Assembly (NCBI RefSeq): GCF_022844465.1
Contig: NZ_JALHLP010000007.1
Coordinates: 108,041-172,040, forward strand
Origin: Bradyrhizobium sp.
GTDB lineage: Bacteria > Pseudomonadota > Alphaproteobacteria > Rhizobiales > Xanthobacteraceae
DNA: 64,000 bases
Reading direction: 5' to 3'
Shown here: in pieces, positions 34,411-42,787 of the stretch
How positions within the stretch are numbered: position 1 is the stretch's first letter
Layout of the letters: each line of letters begins with the position of its first letter
Made by a program: the position numbers and the translations under genes
The notes under the pieces: model-generated
The model's input: the letters and a program-made list of their open reading frames with translations, nothing else
Databases searched by the model: none
Told to the model about the DNA's origin: nothing

Positions 34411-34647
34411 CTACCCCTTGAAATCATATTGCTTGCTGAGGTGATCCCCAACCTGGACCAGCAAAGCGACGCATTCGGGATAGCCGGGCCGGGCGACGGT
34501 GGCCGCGTCGGCCTCGGCGCGGAACTCCCAGCTATCGCCGTCGCGCAGCACCGAGATGACAATGCCGTCCGGACAGTCGGCATGGGCCTTCAGTTCGGCC
34601 CTGGCCATAGCGATCAGTTCGGCTTCGGTCTTGGCTGGCTTGCTCAC
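34411..34647 (-). CDS. Small protein of unknown function
   Basis: A 78-residue protein from a GTG at 34647, with GGGGAGG upstream. A compact mixed fold is suggested: SKPAKTEAELIAMARAELKAHADCPDGIVISVLRDGDSWEFRAEADAATVARPGYPECVALLVQVGDHLSKQYDFKG. It has two cysteines, no signal and no known catalytic motif. It resembles small hypothetical proteins common in Bradyrhizobium. It is downstream of the large TPR gene on the same strand, 100 bp away, but no functional link is evident. Confidence 0.6.
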   Translation of the reverse strand: MSKPAKTEAELIAMARAELKAHADCPDGIVISVLRDGDSWEFRAEADAATVARPGYPECVALLVQVGDHLSKQYDFKG

Positions 34648-34747
34648 GGTGGCGCCTCCCCTCATGACAGGATTTCGCGCAGGTTGCCGTCTGGGCGTGC
34701 ATCTGTCGAGGGGACGACAACCGGCGAATTGATCGGCCCCTGAGCCC

Positions 34748-37700
34748 TTACCGCTCCGCGCCGGCGCGCTTGCCGACGATCGAAGGCAATGAGCCTGTGT
34801 TGAGCGGATCGGTTCCCGGCGACGCCGGCGCGCGGGCGGTGGCATCGGGGAAGCGAAGCTTCATTTCGCGGATGAAGCCCTCGAGCGTATCGACCTTGGC
34901 GGCCATTTTAGCGATCAAGGCGAATTCGGCGCTGCTCGCAGCGGCCGGCTTGCTGGCGGTTTCGAACGCCAGGCGGTCCGCTTCGCCCGACATCAGGGGG
35001 GCGTATTTCTCGCGGAAGCGGGCGAGGCCGATCGCATCCTCCGCCAACGCGTATCCGACCACGGCGCGGATCACGTCGCTCCTTTCGGCCGCGCTCAGCG
35101 GATTGAAATCACGCCAGCGCTCGCCATAGTACAATTCGATCTGTTCGGAGGCTGCGCGCCACTGCCGCGACGCCCAATAGATGTCGGCGCGCAACCGGAT
35201 CGACTCGCGGCCGGTGATGTTGGAGATAATGTCGAGCGCGAGGTCATGGCGTCCGACGTCGCTCTGCGCGCGCGCCTCCAGCAGCAGCCGTTGCTGTCTC
35301 ACCTCGCCGGAGAGATCGGCGATCCGGGTCGAGCGCAGCGCCGCGATCGCCCGGTCCGGCTTGCGGTTGGTCAGGTAGACCATCGCCAGCCGCGCCGCGA
35401 CCTGCGCCCGGGCCGCGCCTTCCAGCCGCTTGTCGACCTGGTATTGCAGCAACTCGGCCGCCTGGTCGAGCAGGTCCACTGCCGCCAGCCGCTCTGCAAG
35501 GCGGCGAATCATCTCGTCGCCGCGGCGGCCCACCGGCGTCAGTTCTCGATATTCGTAGAACATGCCGAGCGCGTCCACCGGCTTCATATCCTCGCCCTTG
35601 GGGCTGAGATAGAGTTGCGCGAACAGCGTTGACGCCGCATCCTGGCTCTGGCGAGCCAGTTCGGAGTTCGGTTGCAAGCGGGTCGCCGCCTTGGCGGCCG
35701 CGAACGAATCGCCATAACGCCCGGTCTCTGCGTAAATCTGCGCCATCTTGTTCAGCGTCTTCAACTCGATCGCGTCGCCGCGCCAGATCGCCGACAATAT
35801 CTCAAGTTCGCGCAGCAGTTCAGCCTGGCCGATTTCTCCGCGTTTGAGGCGTAACAGGCTCGCCAGCAGCGTCGCCTCCGCCGAGGCTTGCCGGTCGCGC
35901 GACTGCGCCGCGAACTTGTAAGCGTCGAGCGCGTCCTTTTCGTGCCCCAGCGCAGCGGCCAGCCGCCCGTGCAGCACCGCGATCTCGGGCTTCATGTCAT
36001 TGGGGACGCCGATCACGTCGAGTTCGCCGCGTCGCCGCGAGGCCCCGGCGTAGTCCTTCACCTCGAGCGAGGCCCGCATCGCGTCGGCGATCACGATCCG
36101 CTGCAGTTCGACGGGCAGCGAAGAAATCGAAAATTCGGCATTCTTGAATTTTTCGCGCGCGTCCGCCCATTTCTGCTGGCGGGCAAGCGCCAGCGCCTTC
36201 CACAATTCGGAGTCGTAACCGTTGCCAACCGCCGGGCTGGCGAAATCTTTCAGCGCGCGCTCGGGATGGCCGATCAGGATGCTCGCCACCGCGCGCACCA
36301 TCAGCACGGGGCCCTCTTCCCCGCCCTGCTGGATCTCGGAAAGGATGAGATTGGTGACGCCACGCGCTTCCTGGTACATCGCGCGCGCCATGTAGAAGTT
36401 GGCAAGCTCGAGGCGCACCTGTGCCTTCTCATCGGGTGGCGCGGCGGCCGCGGCCTTGATCAGCGCGTTCAGCCGCGGGAAAAAGCTCTCTTCCTGGTTC
36501 CTGCGCCATTCGTTGGCCTCGAACAGTGGCCGCACCGCCGTGGCGGCGCGCTCGGCCGAGACGTCGGCGGATGACAGCGTCAATCCACCCGGCCGGCCAA
36601 GCACCACCTTGTCGATGCCGACCTCGGCGCTCACATCTTCGGAACCCGGATGAACCACCACGCCATGCACGGATTCGAGCAACGACAACTCGACGAAATC
36701 CTGCCGCTTGATCAGGCCGCGGGTGGGCGGCGGCGCGGTGACGATCAACAGCGCATCGCCGGCGTCGGGATCGGTCAGCCGATGCATCGCGCCTGGACTG
36801 GCGAGCGGCACGCTGATGCTCGCGCGCGCGGGATCGGGGATGTCGCGCACCACCGTGAGCGGCAGCGGCGTCGCCTGGCCGCGGTCGGCAAATGTCAGCG
36901 TCCATTCGGTGCCGTTGCCGGCTCCCTGGCTCTCGAGCGAGGGCATCTGCGGCCGGTTCAGGCGGATGCGGATGGCCTGGCCTTTTTCCAATGGCAGCCG
37001 GCTGACGTCGCCCAGGATGGCCCCGCCCTTGGCGCGGATCGGTTCGACGTCGATCGGCAAGGTCTGGTCGAACACCAGCCACACCGTATCGGCGCGCCGG
37101 AACAGCGCTGCAGGCGTCGGCGCGTCGAAAGAGAAGGTCACGCGCAGACTGTCGGTGTCGCGCTTGGCCTCGACGGCGGCCTTTTCATTGGCGCCGTTTG
37201 GCAATAACGGGCCAGCCGACGCGGCCGTGGTCCTAGCCGGTTCCGCCGTGGCGTGAGGCTGCTGCATCGGCTTCGGCGCTTGCGCCGCGGCCGCCTGCAG
37301 CGGCGCGGCCCTGGCGCTTTCCGCGGGCGAAGTCTTCTCGGATGGCTCCGCGGTGTTTTCCGGCAAGGGCGCCGGGTTCGCCGCAGCCGGTCCAGGGGCC
37401 TCGGCCACCTCGCCGGGCTTGATCTCGATCCTGGCCTGTTCGGCAATCATCTCCGATGTGACCGGCGGCATCTCCGCCGGTTGCTGCGGCGGCAGCGCAT
37501 CCCTCAACCGCCTGTCGAGGGACGTCCGCGCCGCCGGCGGCAGCCTGGCCGATGGCTTTGCGGCAGCCCCCGGCTGCGGCTCGGCGGGCTTCTCCGCCTG
37601 CTGGAAGGCGACGTCGATCACATAGCTTTTCTCTTCGCGGAAAGAATGCACATCGACTTCGCCGATCAGCACAATGTCGACGGCGGAAGTGTCGACTTCG

Positions 37701-38497
37701 GTTCGCTGGGTGATCGAGGCGACGTTCGGCGGCGCCGCAATCTTGGCATCCGCCAGGTCGAAATTCAGCACATTGTTGAACTGCAGCGTCAGCTTCTGAT
37801 CGTTGAGGACCGACGAGACATTGACGCCATCGGGCATCTCGAACACGAAGCGGACAAAGGTCGGCTGCACGGAGGCGCGAACCCGGACCAGCGGCTTTTT
37901 CTTGGCGGCGGCAACGGCAAGCTGAAGGCGCAGCGCCCGCTCGGCGGCGCGCGCCCGCTCCGCCAGTTCACGCACGATTTCGGCAGGAAGCATCGGCGGC
38001 GGGCCGGTCCAGCTCTCGGGCAGGAAGTCGACAAAGATGCGCTCGCCCGCCGTCATGGTGTTGACGGTTGCCCGCCGCGCCAGCGACAGCCGGATCGCGG
38101 TTCCGTCGGGATCGCGCCGCGCCGAGCCGACATAGTCGGGAACCGCGTCCGACAATTTGTCGACCGGAATGTTCACCGGACGCTTGAAACGAATGACGAT
38201 GATGGAGCCTGCGGTCGTGACCTCCGACTCGACATCCTCGGCCAGCTTCAGAACCAGCCGGGCGAAACCGCCAGCGGCAGTGAACGTCGCCTCGCCGCGA
38301 ACCGCGTCCTGGGCCCGGACGGGCTGCGCCAAGGTCAAGCCGGCAACCAGCAGCAGGACGAGCCATTTGAGGTGACTGCCAGAGTGACTGCCATCACGAC
38401 CACCGAGGCAAAGCCGGGCGACCCGCGCCAATGCGCGGCGATGCGGCCCAGTTTCAGCGGCAGCCCTTCGCCCCATCCAGGATACTCTTGGTCTCAA
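34748..38497 (-). CDS. Large secreted TPR protein at the end of the fliL-fliM-motE operon
   Basis: A 1249-residue protein. A long Arg-rich leader precedes a hydrophobic signal or anchor (HLKWLVLLLVAGLTLAQPVRAQ, about 43-63); the true start may be the ATG eight codons in. A beta-rich, AMIN-like region follows (RLVLKLAEDVESEVTTAGSIIVIRFKRPVNIP...), then a Pro/Ala linker, a second similar beta region (VTFSFDAPTPAALFRRADTVWLVFDQTLP) and about 550 residues of TPR-like helices. It lies 155 bp after motE on the same strand, which suggests a periplasmic role near the motor. AMIN domains target periplasmic proteins to the envelope; the function here is unknown. Confidence 0.8.
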   Translation of the reverse strand: MRPRVSWMGRRAAAETGPHRRALARVARLCLGGRDGSHSGSHLKWLVLLLVAGLTLAQPVRAQDAVRGEATFTAAGGFARLVLKLAEDVESEVTTAGSIIVIRFKRPVNIPVDKLSDAVPDYVGSARRDPDGTAIRLSLARRATVNTMTAGERIFVDFLPESWTGPPPMLPAEIVRELAERARAAERALRLQLAVAAAKKKPLVRVRASVQPTFVRFVFEMPDGVNVSSVLNDQKLTLQFNNVLNFDLADAKIAAPPNVASITQRTEVDTSAVDIVLIGEVDVHSFREEKSYVIDVAFQQAEKPAEPQPGAAAKPSARLPPAARTSLDRRLRDALPPQQPAEMPPVTSEMIAEQARIEIKPGEVAEAPGPAAANPAPLPENTAEPSEKTSPAESARAAPLQAAAAQAPKPMQQPHATAEPARTTAASAGPLLPNGANEKAAVEAKRDTDSLRVTFSFDAPTPAALFRRADTVWLVFDQTLPIDVEPIRAKGGAILGDVSRLPLEKGQAIRIRLNRPQMPSLESQGAGNGTEWTLTFADRGQATPLPLTVVRDIPDPARASISVPLASPGAMHRLTDPDAGDALLIVTAPPPTRGLIKRQDFVELSLLESVHGVVVHPGSEDVSAEVGIDKVVLGRPGGLTLSSADVSAERAATAVRPLFEANEWRRNQEESFFPRLNALIKAAAAAPPDEKAQVRLELANFYMARAMYQEARGVTNLILSEIQQGGEEGPVLMVRAVASILIGHPERALKDFASPAVGNGYDSELWKALALARQQKWADAREKFKNAEFSISSLPVELQRIVIADAMRASLEVKDYAGASRRRGELDVIGVPNDMKPEIAVLHGRLAAALGHEKDALDAYKFAAQSRDRQASAEATLLASLLRLKRGEIGQAELLRELEILSAIWRGDAIELKTLNKMAQIYAETGRYGDSFAAAKAATRLQPNSELARQSQDAASTLFAQLYLSPKGEDMKPVDALGMFYEYRELTPVGRRGDEMIRRLAERLAAVDLLDQAAELLQYQVDKRLEGAARAQVAARLAMVYLTNRKPDRAIAALRSTRIADLSGEVRQQRLLLEARAQSDVGRHDLALDIISNITGRESIRLRADIYWASRQWRAASEQIELYYGERWRDFNPLSAAERSDVIRAVVGYALAEDAIGLARFREKYAPLMSGEADRLAFETASKPAAASSAEFALIAKMAAKVDTLEGFIREMKLRFPDATARAPASPGTDPLNTGSLPSIVGKRAGAER

Positions 38498-38651
38498 CCC
38501 ATGCGGCGGCGAAGCGCTCTCGCCCGCACGTTTGAATCTTGGATTGGCCGGCTTAAGGCTTTGTTAACGCCAAGCCGATGATTTCAACGAAGCGACAGGC
38601 CGGGCTGAGATATCTGCATCGCACGCATTCCAGAACGCGCGCTGGTCGAAC

Positions 38652-39440
38652 TCAGTTTGCCTTCGGCTGCAGCATCTTGCCCTCGATCTTGGGTAGCTCG
38701 GCGCTGGCGGCTGATTTCTCGCTGCCGGCGCGGCGCGCCAGTTCGACCGTGAGGCGTTCGGCGGCTTCCGGCTGCATCAGGCCGAGAATGTCCGCCATCT
38801 TGCGGGGGGCGATTTGCGAGGCGATTTCGTAGAGCACCGACATTTCCAGCCGGTCGAACACCTTGGCGGCGTCCTTTGGCTTCATGCCCTCGTACATGGT
38901 GATGATGCCCTTGAAGCGCGCGGCGTCCTGCTCCGCCTTCTGCCCGGTCGCCGTCGATATCCGCGCTTCCGTGGCCTTCATCTCGTCGACCCGGCCCTCG
39001 ATGCGTTTCTCGGCGGATTTCAGCAGGCTTTCGCGAATTTCGATTTCACGCGCGCGCTGCTCCAGTTCCTGGCGCCGCGCCTGCAACCTTTCCAGGATGG
39101 CGCGCTCCGACGGGGATACTGACTGCGCCGGCGGGAGTGGAAACACCACGACCCCATCGGGATTCGGTGCTTCTGCTGCGGGAGCGGGAGCGGAAGCGGC
39201 CGCCTTCGGCGCCTCCTCTTTCTTCTCTTCCTTCTTGACCGATCCGGTGGTGTCGCCGACATCGACCTTGGGGCCGGGATAGCCCAGGTTTTCCTGCGCC
39301 CAGGATTGCTTGGCCGGCGGATTGGGGTCGTGAAACACGTAGCCGCCATCCGTCACCAGGCCCGCGACCTTCAGCACCACAAGGCCGAAGATCGCAACCA
39401 GCACGACCGGGATCACGCGGATGTCGCCGAACGATTTCAT
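38652..39440 (-). CDS. motE: MotE-like flagellar protein
   Basis: A 262-residue protein: one N-terminal membrane helix (VIPVVLVAIFGLVVLKVAGL), a Pro/Glu-rich linker, a coiled coil (SPSERAILERLQARRQELEQRAREIEIRES) and a MgtE-N-like domain (MYEGMKPKDAAKVFDRLEMSVLYEIASQIAPRKMADILGLMQPEAAERLTVELA). This is the MotE type, a periplasmic chaperone for motor proteins in Rhizobiaceae. It overlaps the preceding DUF6468-type gene by four bases. The symbol is by family; function is inferred. Confidence 0.82.
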   Translation of the reverse strand: MKSFGDIRVIPVVLVAIFGLVVLKVAGLVTDGGYVFHDPNPPAKQSWAQENLGYPGPKVDVGDTTGSVKKEEKKEEAPKAAASAPAPAAEAPNPDGVVVFPLPPAQSVSPSERAILERLQARRQELEQRAREIEIRESLLKSAEKRIEGRVDEMKATEARISTATGQKAEQDAARFKGIITMYEGMKPKDAAKVFDRLEMSVLYEIASQIAPRKMADILGLMQPEAAERLTVELARRAGSEKSAASAELPKIEGKMLQPKAN

Positions 39441-39874
39441 GCAGCGAGGCCACTGCCCCTGCGGCGCTCGGCGAAGACTTCAGCGGCCGCGGCGACCGCC
39501 TTGGCGGACGACACCCTGGGCGCCGCAGGCTCGGGCTCCTGCAACGGCCGCGCCGCGATCGCGATCTTGGTCAATCGCCGAACCACGCCATCGCCTTCGG
39601 CCAGCATGTTCTTCAGATGCCCCGCCATCTGCGTCGCGGCGGTGAGCTGGCTGCCGAGATTCTCGTTGACGTCGCGCACCGTGTGCTTGAGACCGCCGAT
39701 CGCGCGCTCGGCGATTTCGGTGGCGGTGATCAGCTCGGCGATCGTGGCCTTGAGGGAATGCTCGTCCGCCTTCAGCCGCTTCAAGCGGCTGTTGAGCAGC
39801 ATGCAATAGCCGATCGTGAGCAGCAGCAGCACCGCCACCAGACTCTCGATCACAATGCCAAGGAAGTGACTCAT
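39437..39874 (-). CDS. DUF6468-type membrane-anchored coiled-coil protein
   Basis: A 145-residue protein with one N-terminal membrane helix (IVIESLVAVLLLLTIGYCMLLNSRL) and a cytoplasmic coiled coil (LKADEHSLKATIAELITATEIAERAIGGLKHTVRDVNENLGSQLTAATQMAGHLKNMLAEG). It overlaps fliM and motE by four bases on both sides, so it is translated with them. This family is conserved between fliM and motE in alphaproteobacteria; a role in motor assembly or function is inferred from that position. No enzymatic motif. Confidence 0.8.
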   Translation of the reverse strand: MSHFLGIVIESLVAVLLLLTIGYCMLLNSRLKRLKADEHSLKATIAELITATEIAERAIGGLKHTVRDVNENLGSQLTAATQMAGHLKNMLAEGDGVVRRLTKIAIAARPLQEPEPAAPRVSSAKAVAAAAEVFAERRRGSGLAA

Positions 39875-41109
39875 TGTGCTTGTGCCTCCATCAATTTGGT
39901 TTGCTCATCCGCCTTCTCGAACATCGCGAAGGTCGTGTTGGGTTTGCGCAGCTGCTTGGTGATGCGGATGGCGACCCGGTCTCCGACCCGCCCCATGCGC
40001 CCTTCGGTAAGCAGCACGTTGCCGCATCGGATCGCCACCAGCGCGTCGGCTCGCATTTCCAGCGGAAGGGTATCGCCGACCTTCAGCTTCATCAGCTGCT
40101 TGAGCGGGATGTCGGCTTCATAAAGCACGGCATCGACCGATATCTCGGCCTGCGCCACTTCGGTGGCGAAATGCCCTTCCCAGATCGGATCACGACCGAA
40201 CTTTTCGCCCATGAACATCTGCAGCAGAACCGGGCGGATCGGCTCGATGGTCGCATAAGGCAGCAGCAACTCGATGTTGCCGCCGCGGTCTTCCATGTCG
40301 ATGCGCAGCCGCACCAGGATCGCGGCATTGGCCGGACGGCTGATGGCGGCGAAGCGCGGGTTGGTTTCCAGCCGGTCGATCGAGAACGCCACCGGCGACA
40401 GCGGCCGGAACGCCTGTTCGGCGTCGGCGAGCACGACCTCGACCAGCCGTTTGACCAGGTTGGTTTCGATGGTGGTGTAGGGCCGGCCTTCGATGCGCGG
40501 CGAGCTCTGGCCGCGGCGGCCGCCGAACAGCACGTCGATCATCGAATAGATCAGGTTGGAATCCACGGTGGCGAGACCGAAATTCTCCCACTCCTCGGCC
40601 TTGAAGACGCAGAGCACGGCGGGCAAGGGTATCGAGTTCATGTAATCGCCGAAACGCACCGAGGTGATGCGGTCGAGCGAGACTTCGACGTTATCGGAGG
40701 TGAAATTGCGCAAGCTCGTGGTCATCAGCCGAACGAGGCGATCAAACACGATTTCGAGCATCGGCAGGCGCTCATAGGACACCATTGCCGAATCGATGAT
40801 GGCGCGAATGCCGGAATTGTCGTCGATATTGACGTCGCCGACAGCGAAACCGAGCAGGTTGTCGATTTCCTCCTGCGACAGGACCCGCTCGCCGGAGTTC
40901 TTGTTGCCCAACTCGCGGCCGCCGTCGGCCTTGTTGCCGAACTCGCGGCCGCCGTCCTCGACCATGGCCGCCCATTGCAGCGCCATGGTTTCGGAGAGTT
41001 CATTGGCGGCAGCCTCTTGCGCGGCCGCTTCGGGATCCTCGGTATCGAGCGAGGCTTCCCATTGGGCGGCAATGGCGTCCTGGTCCATCTGCTCCTGGTT
41101 GCCGGCCAT
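39871..41109 (-). CDS. fliM: Flagellar motor switch protein FliM
   Basis: A 412-residue protein. The FliM-type LSQEEIDNLLGF is at residues 77-88, preceded by an Ala/Glu-rich extension that is longer than usual. The middle (SLRNFTSDNVEVSLDRITSVRFGDYMNSIPLPAVLCVFKAEEWENFGLATVDSNLIYSMIDVLFGG) is the FliM core, and the C-terminal SpoA-like domain ends PNTTFAMFEKADEQTK. FliM is part of the C-ring, binds CheY-P and sets rotation. Residues 52-71 carry a tandem 10-residue repeat. Confidence 0.96.
   Translation of the reverse strand: MAGNQEQMDQDAIAAQWEASLDTEDPEAAAQEAAANELSETMALQWAAMVEDGGREFGNKADGGRELGNKNSGERVLSQEEIDNLLGFAVGDVNIDDNSGIRAIIDSAMVSYERLPMLEIVFDRLVRLMTTSLRNFTSDNVEVSLDRITSVRFGDYMNSIPLPAVLCVFKAEEWENFGLATVDSNLIYSMIDVLFGGRRGQSSPRIEGRPYTTIETNLVKRLVEVVLADAEQAFRPLSPVAFSIDRLETNPRFAAISRPANAAILVRLRIDMEDRGGNIELLLPYATIEPIRPVLLQMFMGEKFGRDPIWEGHFATEVAQAEISVDAVLYEADIPLKQLMKLKVGDTLPLEMRADALVAIRCGNVLLTEGRMGRVGDRVAIRITKQLRKPNTTFAMFEKADEQTKLMEAQAQ
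40901..40960. repeat. Tandem 30-bp duplication inside fliM
   Basis: Two adjacent 30-bp units, 40901-40930 and 40931-40960, share TTGTTGCC.AACTCGCGGCC and differ at four or five positions. They encode DGGREFGNKA and DGGRELGNKN just before the FliM LSQEEIDNLL motif, so the duplication lengthens the N-terminal linker in frame. Confidence 0.8.
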
Positions 41110-41127
41110 GATCTTAAATCCGCCCCG

Positions 41128-41616
41128 TCACTGGATCACGATTTCCTTGAACAGCACCGCGCCGACCTGCTGCGGCGCCACCGCCGCATTGACACGCTTG
41201 GTCAGTTCCTCCTTGAGGCGGAACAGCCCGGCCGAGCCGTTGATGTCGGAGGGCCGCAGTTCGCGCAGGTAGGTCTGGAACAGGTCGGTGACGCGCGGCA
41301 GGTTCGGCTTGATGGCCTCGACCTGCTTTTCTTCCTTGATCTCGAGCACGACCTTGACGCGGAGATATTGCACGCGCTCGCCGGGCGCGCCGACAAGGTT
41401 GACCATCATGTCGGGAACTTCGAGAAATGACGGCGGCTTCGGCGGCGGCGCTTCGGCGTGCTTCTCTTCGCCATGGCCGCGCATCAGGACGAACGTGACC
41501 GCGCCGGCAGCGAGGATGGCGGCAAATCCAGCCGCGGCGATCATCAGCTTTTTCTTGCCCATTTTCGACGAGGCGGCGTCCTCGCCCGCGCCGTCCACCA
41601 GGTCATTGTCAGCCAT
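41128..41616 (-). CDS. fliL: Flagellar basal body-associated protein FliL
   Basis: A 162-residue protein from the ATG at 41616 (an ATG six codons earlier is possible). One membrane helix (KKKLMIAAAGFAAILAAGAVTFVLM), a Pro-rich linker and the FliL domain (FLEVPDMMVNLVGAPGERVQYLRVKVVLEIKEEKQVEAIKPNLPRVTDLFQTYLRELRPSDINGSAGLFRLKEELTKRVNAAVAPQQVGAVLFKEIVIQ). FliL rings surround the stator and modulate torque. It opens the fliL-fliM-DUF6468-motE operon. Confidence 0.95.
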   Translation of the reverse strand: MADNDLVDGAGEDAASSKMGKKKLMIAAAGFAAILAAGAVTFVLMRGHGEEKHAEAPPPKPPSFLEVPDMMVNLVGAPGERVQYLRVKVVLEIKEEKQVEAIKPNLPRVTDLFQTYLRELRPSDINGSAGLFRLKEELTKRVNAAVAPQQVGAVLFKEIVIQ

Positions 41617-41745
41617 TGCCCCGCCCGCTTCCATCTGGGAACGAACGCGGTTGCCGCCAGCCGGGGATCAAGCAAGGGCCCCATAACGCGAAACAAAAGC
41701 CGTCAGCGCACGCGCGCTCTCTATGGGTGCAACGCTAGGGTAACA

Positions 41746-41753
41746 ATGGTTAA
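41746..41753 (-). promoter_or_regulatory. CtrA-type octamer upstream of fliL
   Basis: The minus strand reads TTAACCAT, about 130 bp before the fliL start. A partly similar TCAACC-like stretch follows near 41800. The orientation matches the fliL operon. Recognised as a CtrA-type motif from Caulobacter; binding not shown. Confidence 0.55.
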
Positions 41754-41880
41754 CGGAACCTTTCCAATACCGGCCTACTGGGAAAAATCTGCCGGGTAAA
41801 CATGGTCAACAAGACCTTTCTGCCGCCGGCACCGCCGCGCGAAAAAGAGTCAACCGCTTGAAAAACAATCACTTCGTGAA

Positions 41881-41897
41881 TTGGCACGACTTTCGCT
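41881..41897 (+). promoter_or_regulatory. Sigma54 (RpoN)-type promoter upstream of flgF
   Basis: TTGGCACGACTTTCGCT fits the -24/-12 pattern (TTGGCACG, four bases, T-GC) with ten bases between the GG and GC pairs. It is about 110 bp before the flgF ATG, on the right strand. A similar element is upstream of flgI. RpoN control of later flagellar genes is established in Caulobacter. Confidence 0.72.
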
Positions 41898-41914
41898 GAG
41901 GTGATGGCGGACCG

Positions 41915-41972
41915 GCGGGCTTGGGAGAGCTCAAAGGTTCACGCAGATCCGGACAGCGGGCTTGGGAGAGCT
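41915..41972. repeat. 17-nt direct repeat in the flgF leader
   Basis: GCGGGCTTGGGAGAGCT occurs at 41915-41931 and again at 41956-41972, 41 bp apart, identical. Each contains a GGGAG stretch like a ribosome-binding site; the real flgF site (AGGGGAG) is downstream at about 41991-41997. The copies lie within the predicted message leader. Confidence 0.8.
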
Positions 41973-42005
41973 TGGTCTTCGGATCGATCAAGGGGAGAAC
42001 CACCG

Positions 42006-42770
42006 ATGGAGAATACGCTTCTCATCGGACTTTCGCGGCAGATGATCCTGGACCGGCATATCGATGTCGTTGCCAACAATGTCGCCAACGTCAACACCAC
42101 GGGCTTTAAGGCCGACCGGTCGCTGTTTGAGGAATACCTGCGCTCGCCGGCGCGCGAAGACAATTTCGTGCGCGCCGACCGCGCGGTTTCCTTCGTGCAG
42201 GACCGCGCCACCTTCCACGATTTCTCGGCCGGCCCCTCCGAGCAGACCAAGAACCCGCTCGACGTCGCGATCGACGGCCGCGGCTTTCTGGTGGTGCAGA
42301 CATCAGCCGGCGAGCGCTACACCCGCGACGGCGGCCTGCAGATCAACAACCAGGGCCAGCTCGTCACCGCCGGCGGCCTTCCGGTGATGGGCACATCCGG
42401 CCCGATCGTGTTCCAGCCGACCGACAAGAATGTCAACATCGCGCCCGACGGCAGCGTCACCGTCATGGAGGGCAGCGGCCGTACCGACTCGGTGCGCGGC
42501 AAGCTGCGGCTGGTTGCGTTTGCCGACGCGCAGAAGCTCGTAAAGGAAGGCGGCAACCTTTACTCCGCGGGCCAGGGCGTCACCGCCGAGCCCGACGCCA
42601 CCTCGCGGCTGCGCCAGGGCTTCATCGAGAAGTCCAACGTCAATTCCGTGCTGGAAATGAGCCGCATGATCGAGATCACGCGGGCCTACACCCAGATTTC
42701 GGCGCTGCTGCAACAGCAGCACGACCTGCACCGAACCGCAATCGAGAAACTCGCCGACGTCCCGGCATAA
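42006..42770 (+). CDS. flgF: Flagellar basal-body rod protein FlgF
   Basis: A 254-residue protein from the ATG at 42006, with AGGGGAG upstream. It has the N-terminal rod motif SRQMILDRHIDVVANNVANVNTTGFK, the central NPLDVAIDGRGFLVVQTSAGERYTRDGGLQINNQGQLVTAGGLPVMG and C-terminal QGFIEKSNVNSVLEMSRMIEITRAYTQISALLQQQHDL. It forms the proximal rod. First gene of flgF-flgG-flgA-flgH, under the sigma54-type promoter. Confidence 0.97.
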   Translation: MENTLLIGLSRQMILDRHIDVVANNVANVNTTGFKADRSLFEEYLRSPAREDNFVRADRAVSFVQDRATFHDFSAGPSEQTKNPLDVAIDGRGFLVVQTSAGERYTRDGGLQINNQGQLVTAGGLPVMGTSGPIVFQPTDKNVNIAPDGSVTVMEGSGRTDSVRGKLRLVAFADAQKLVKEGGNLYSAGQGVTAEPDATSRLRQGFIEKSNVNSVLEMSRMIEITRAYTQISALLQQQHDLHRTAIEKLADVPA

Positions 42771-42787
42771 CCGTAAGGCATTGATCG

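Larger units (their letters stand above)
41754..42005. other. fliL/flgF intergenic region
   Basis: Non-coding gap between divergent fliL and flgF. It holds the sigma54-type promoter (41881-41897) and a 17-nt direct repeat (41915-41931, 41956-41972) in the flgF leader, each described separately. Nothing else coding was seen. Confidence 0.7.

Noticed and set aside
39874..41430. 518-codon open frame opposite fliM and fliL
   Set aside because: Shadow of two well-supported flagellar genes.
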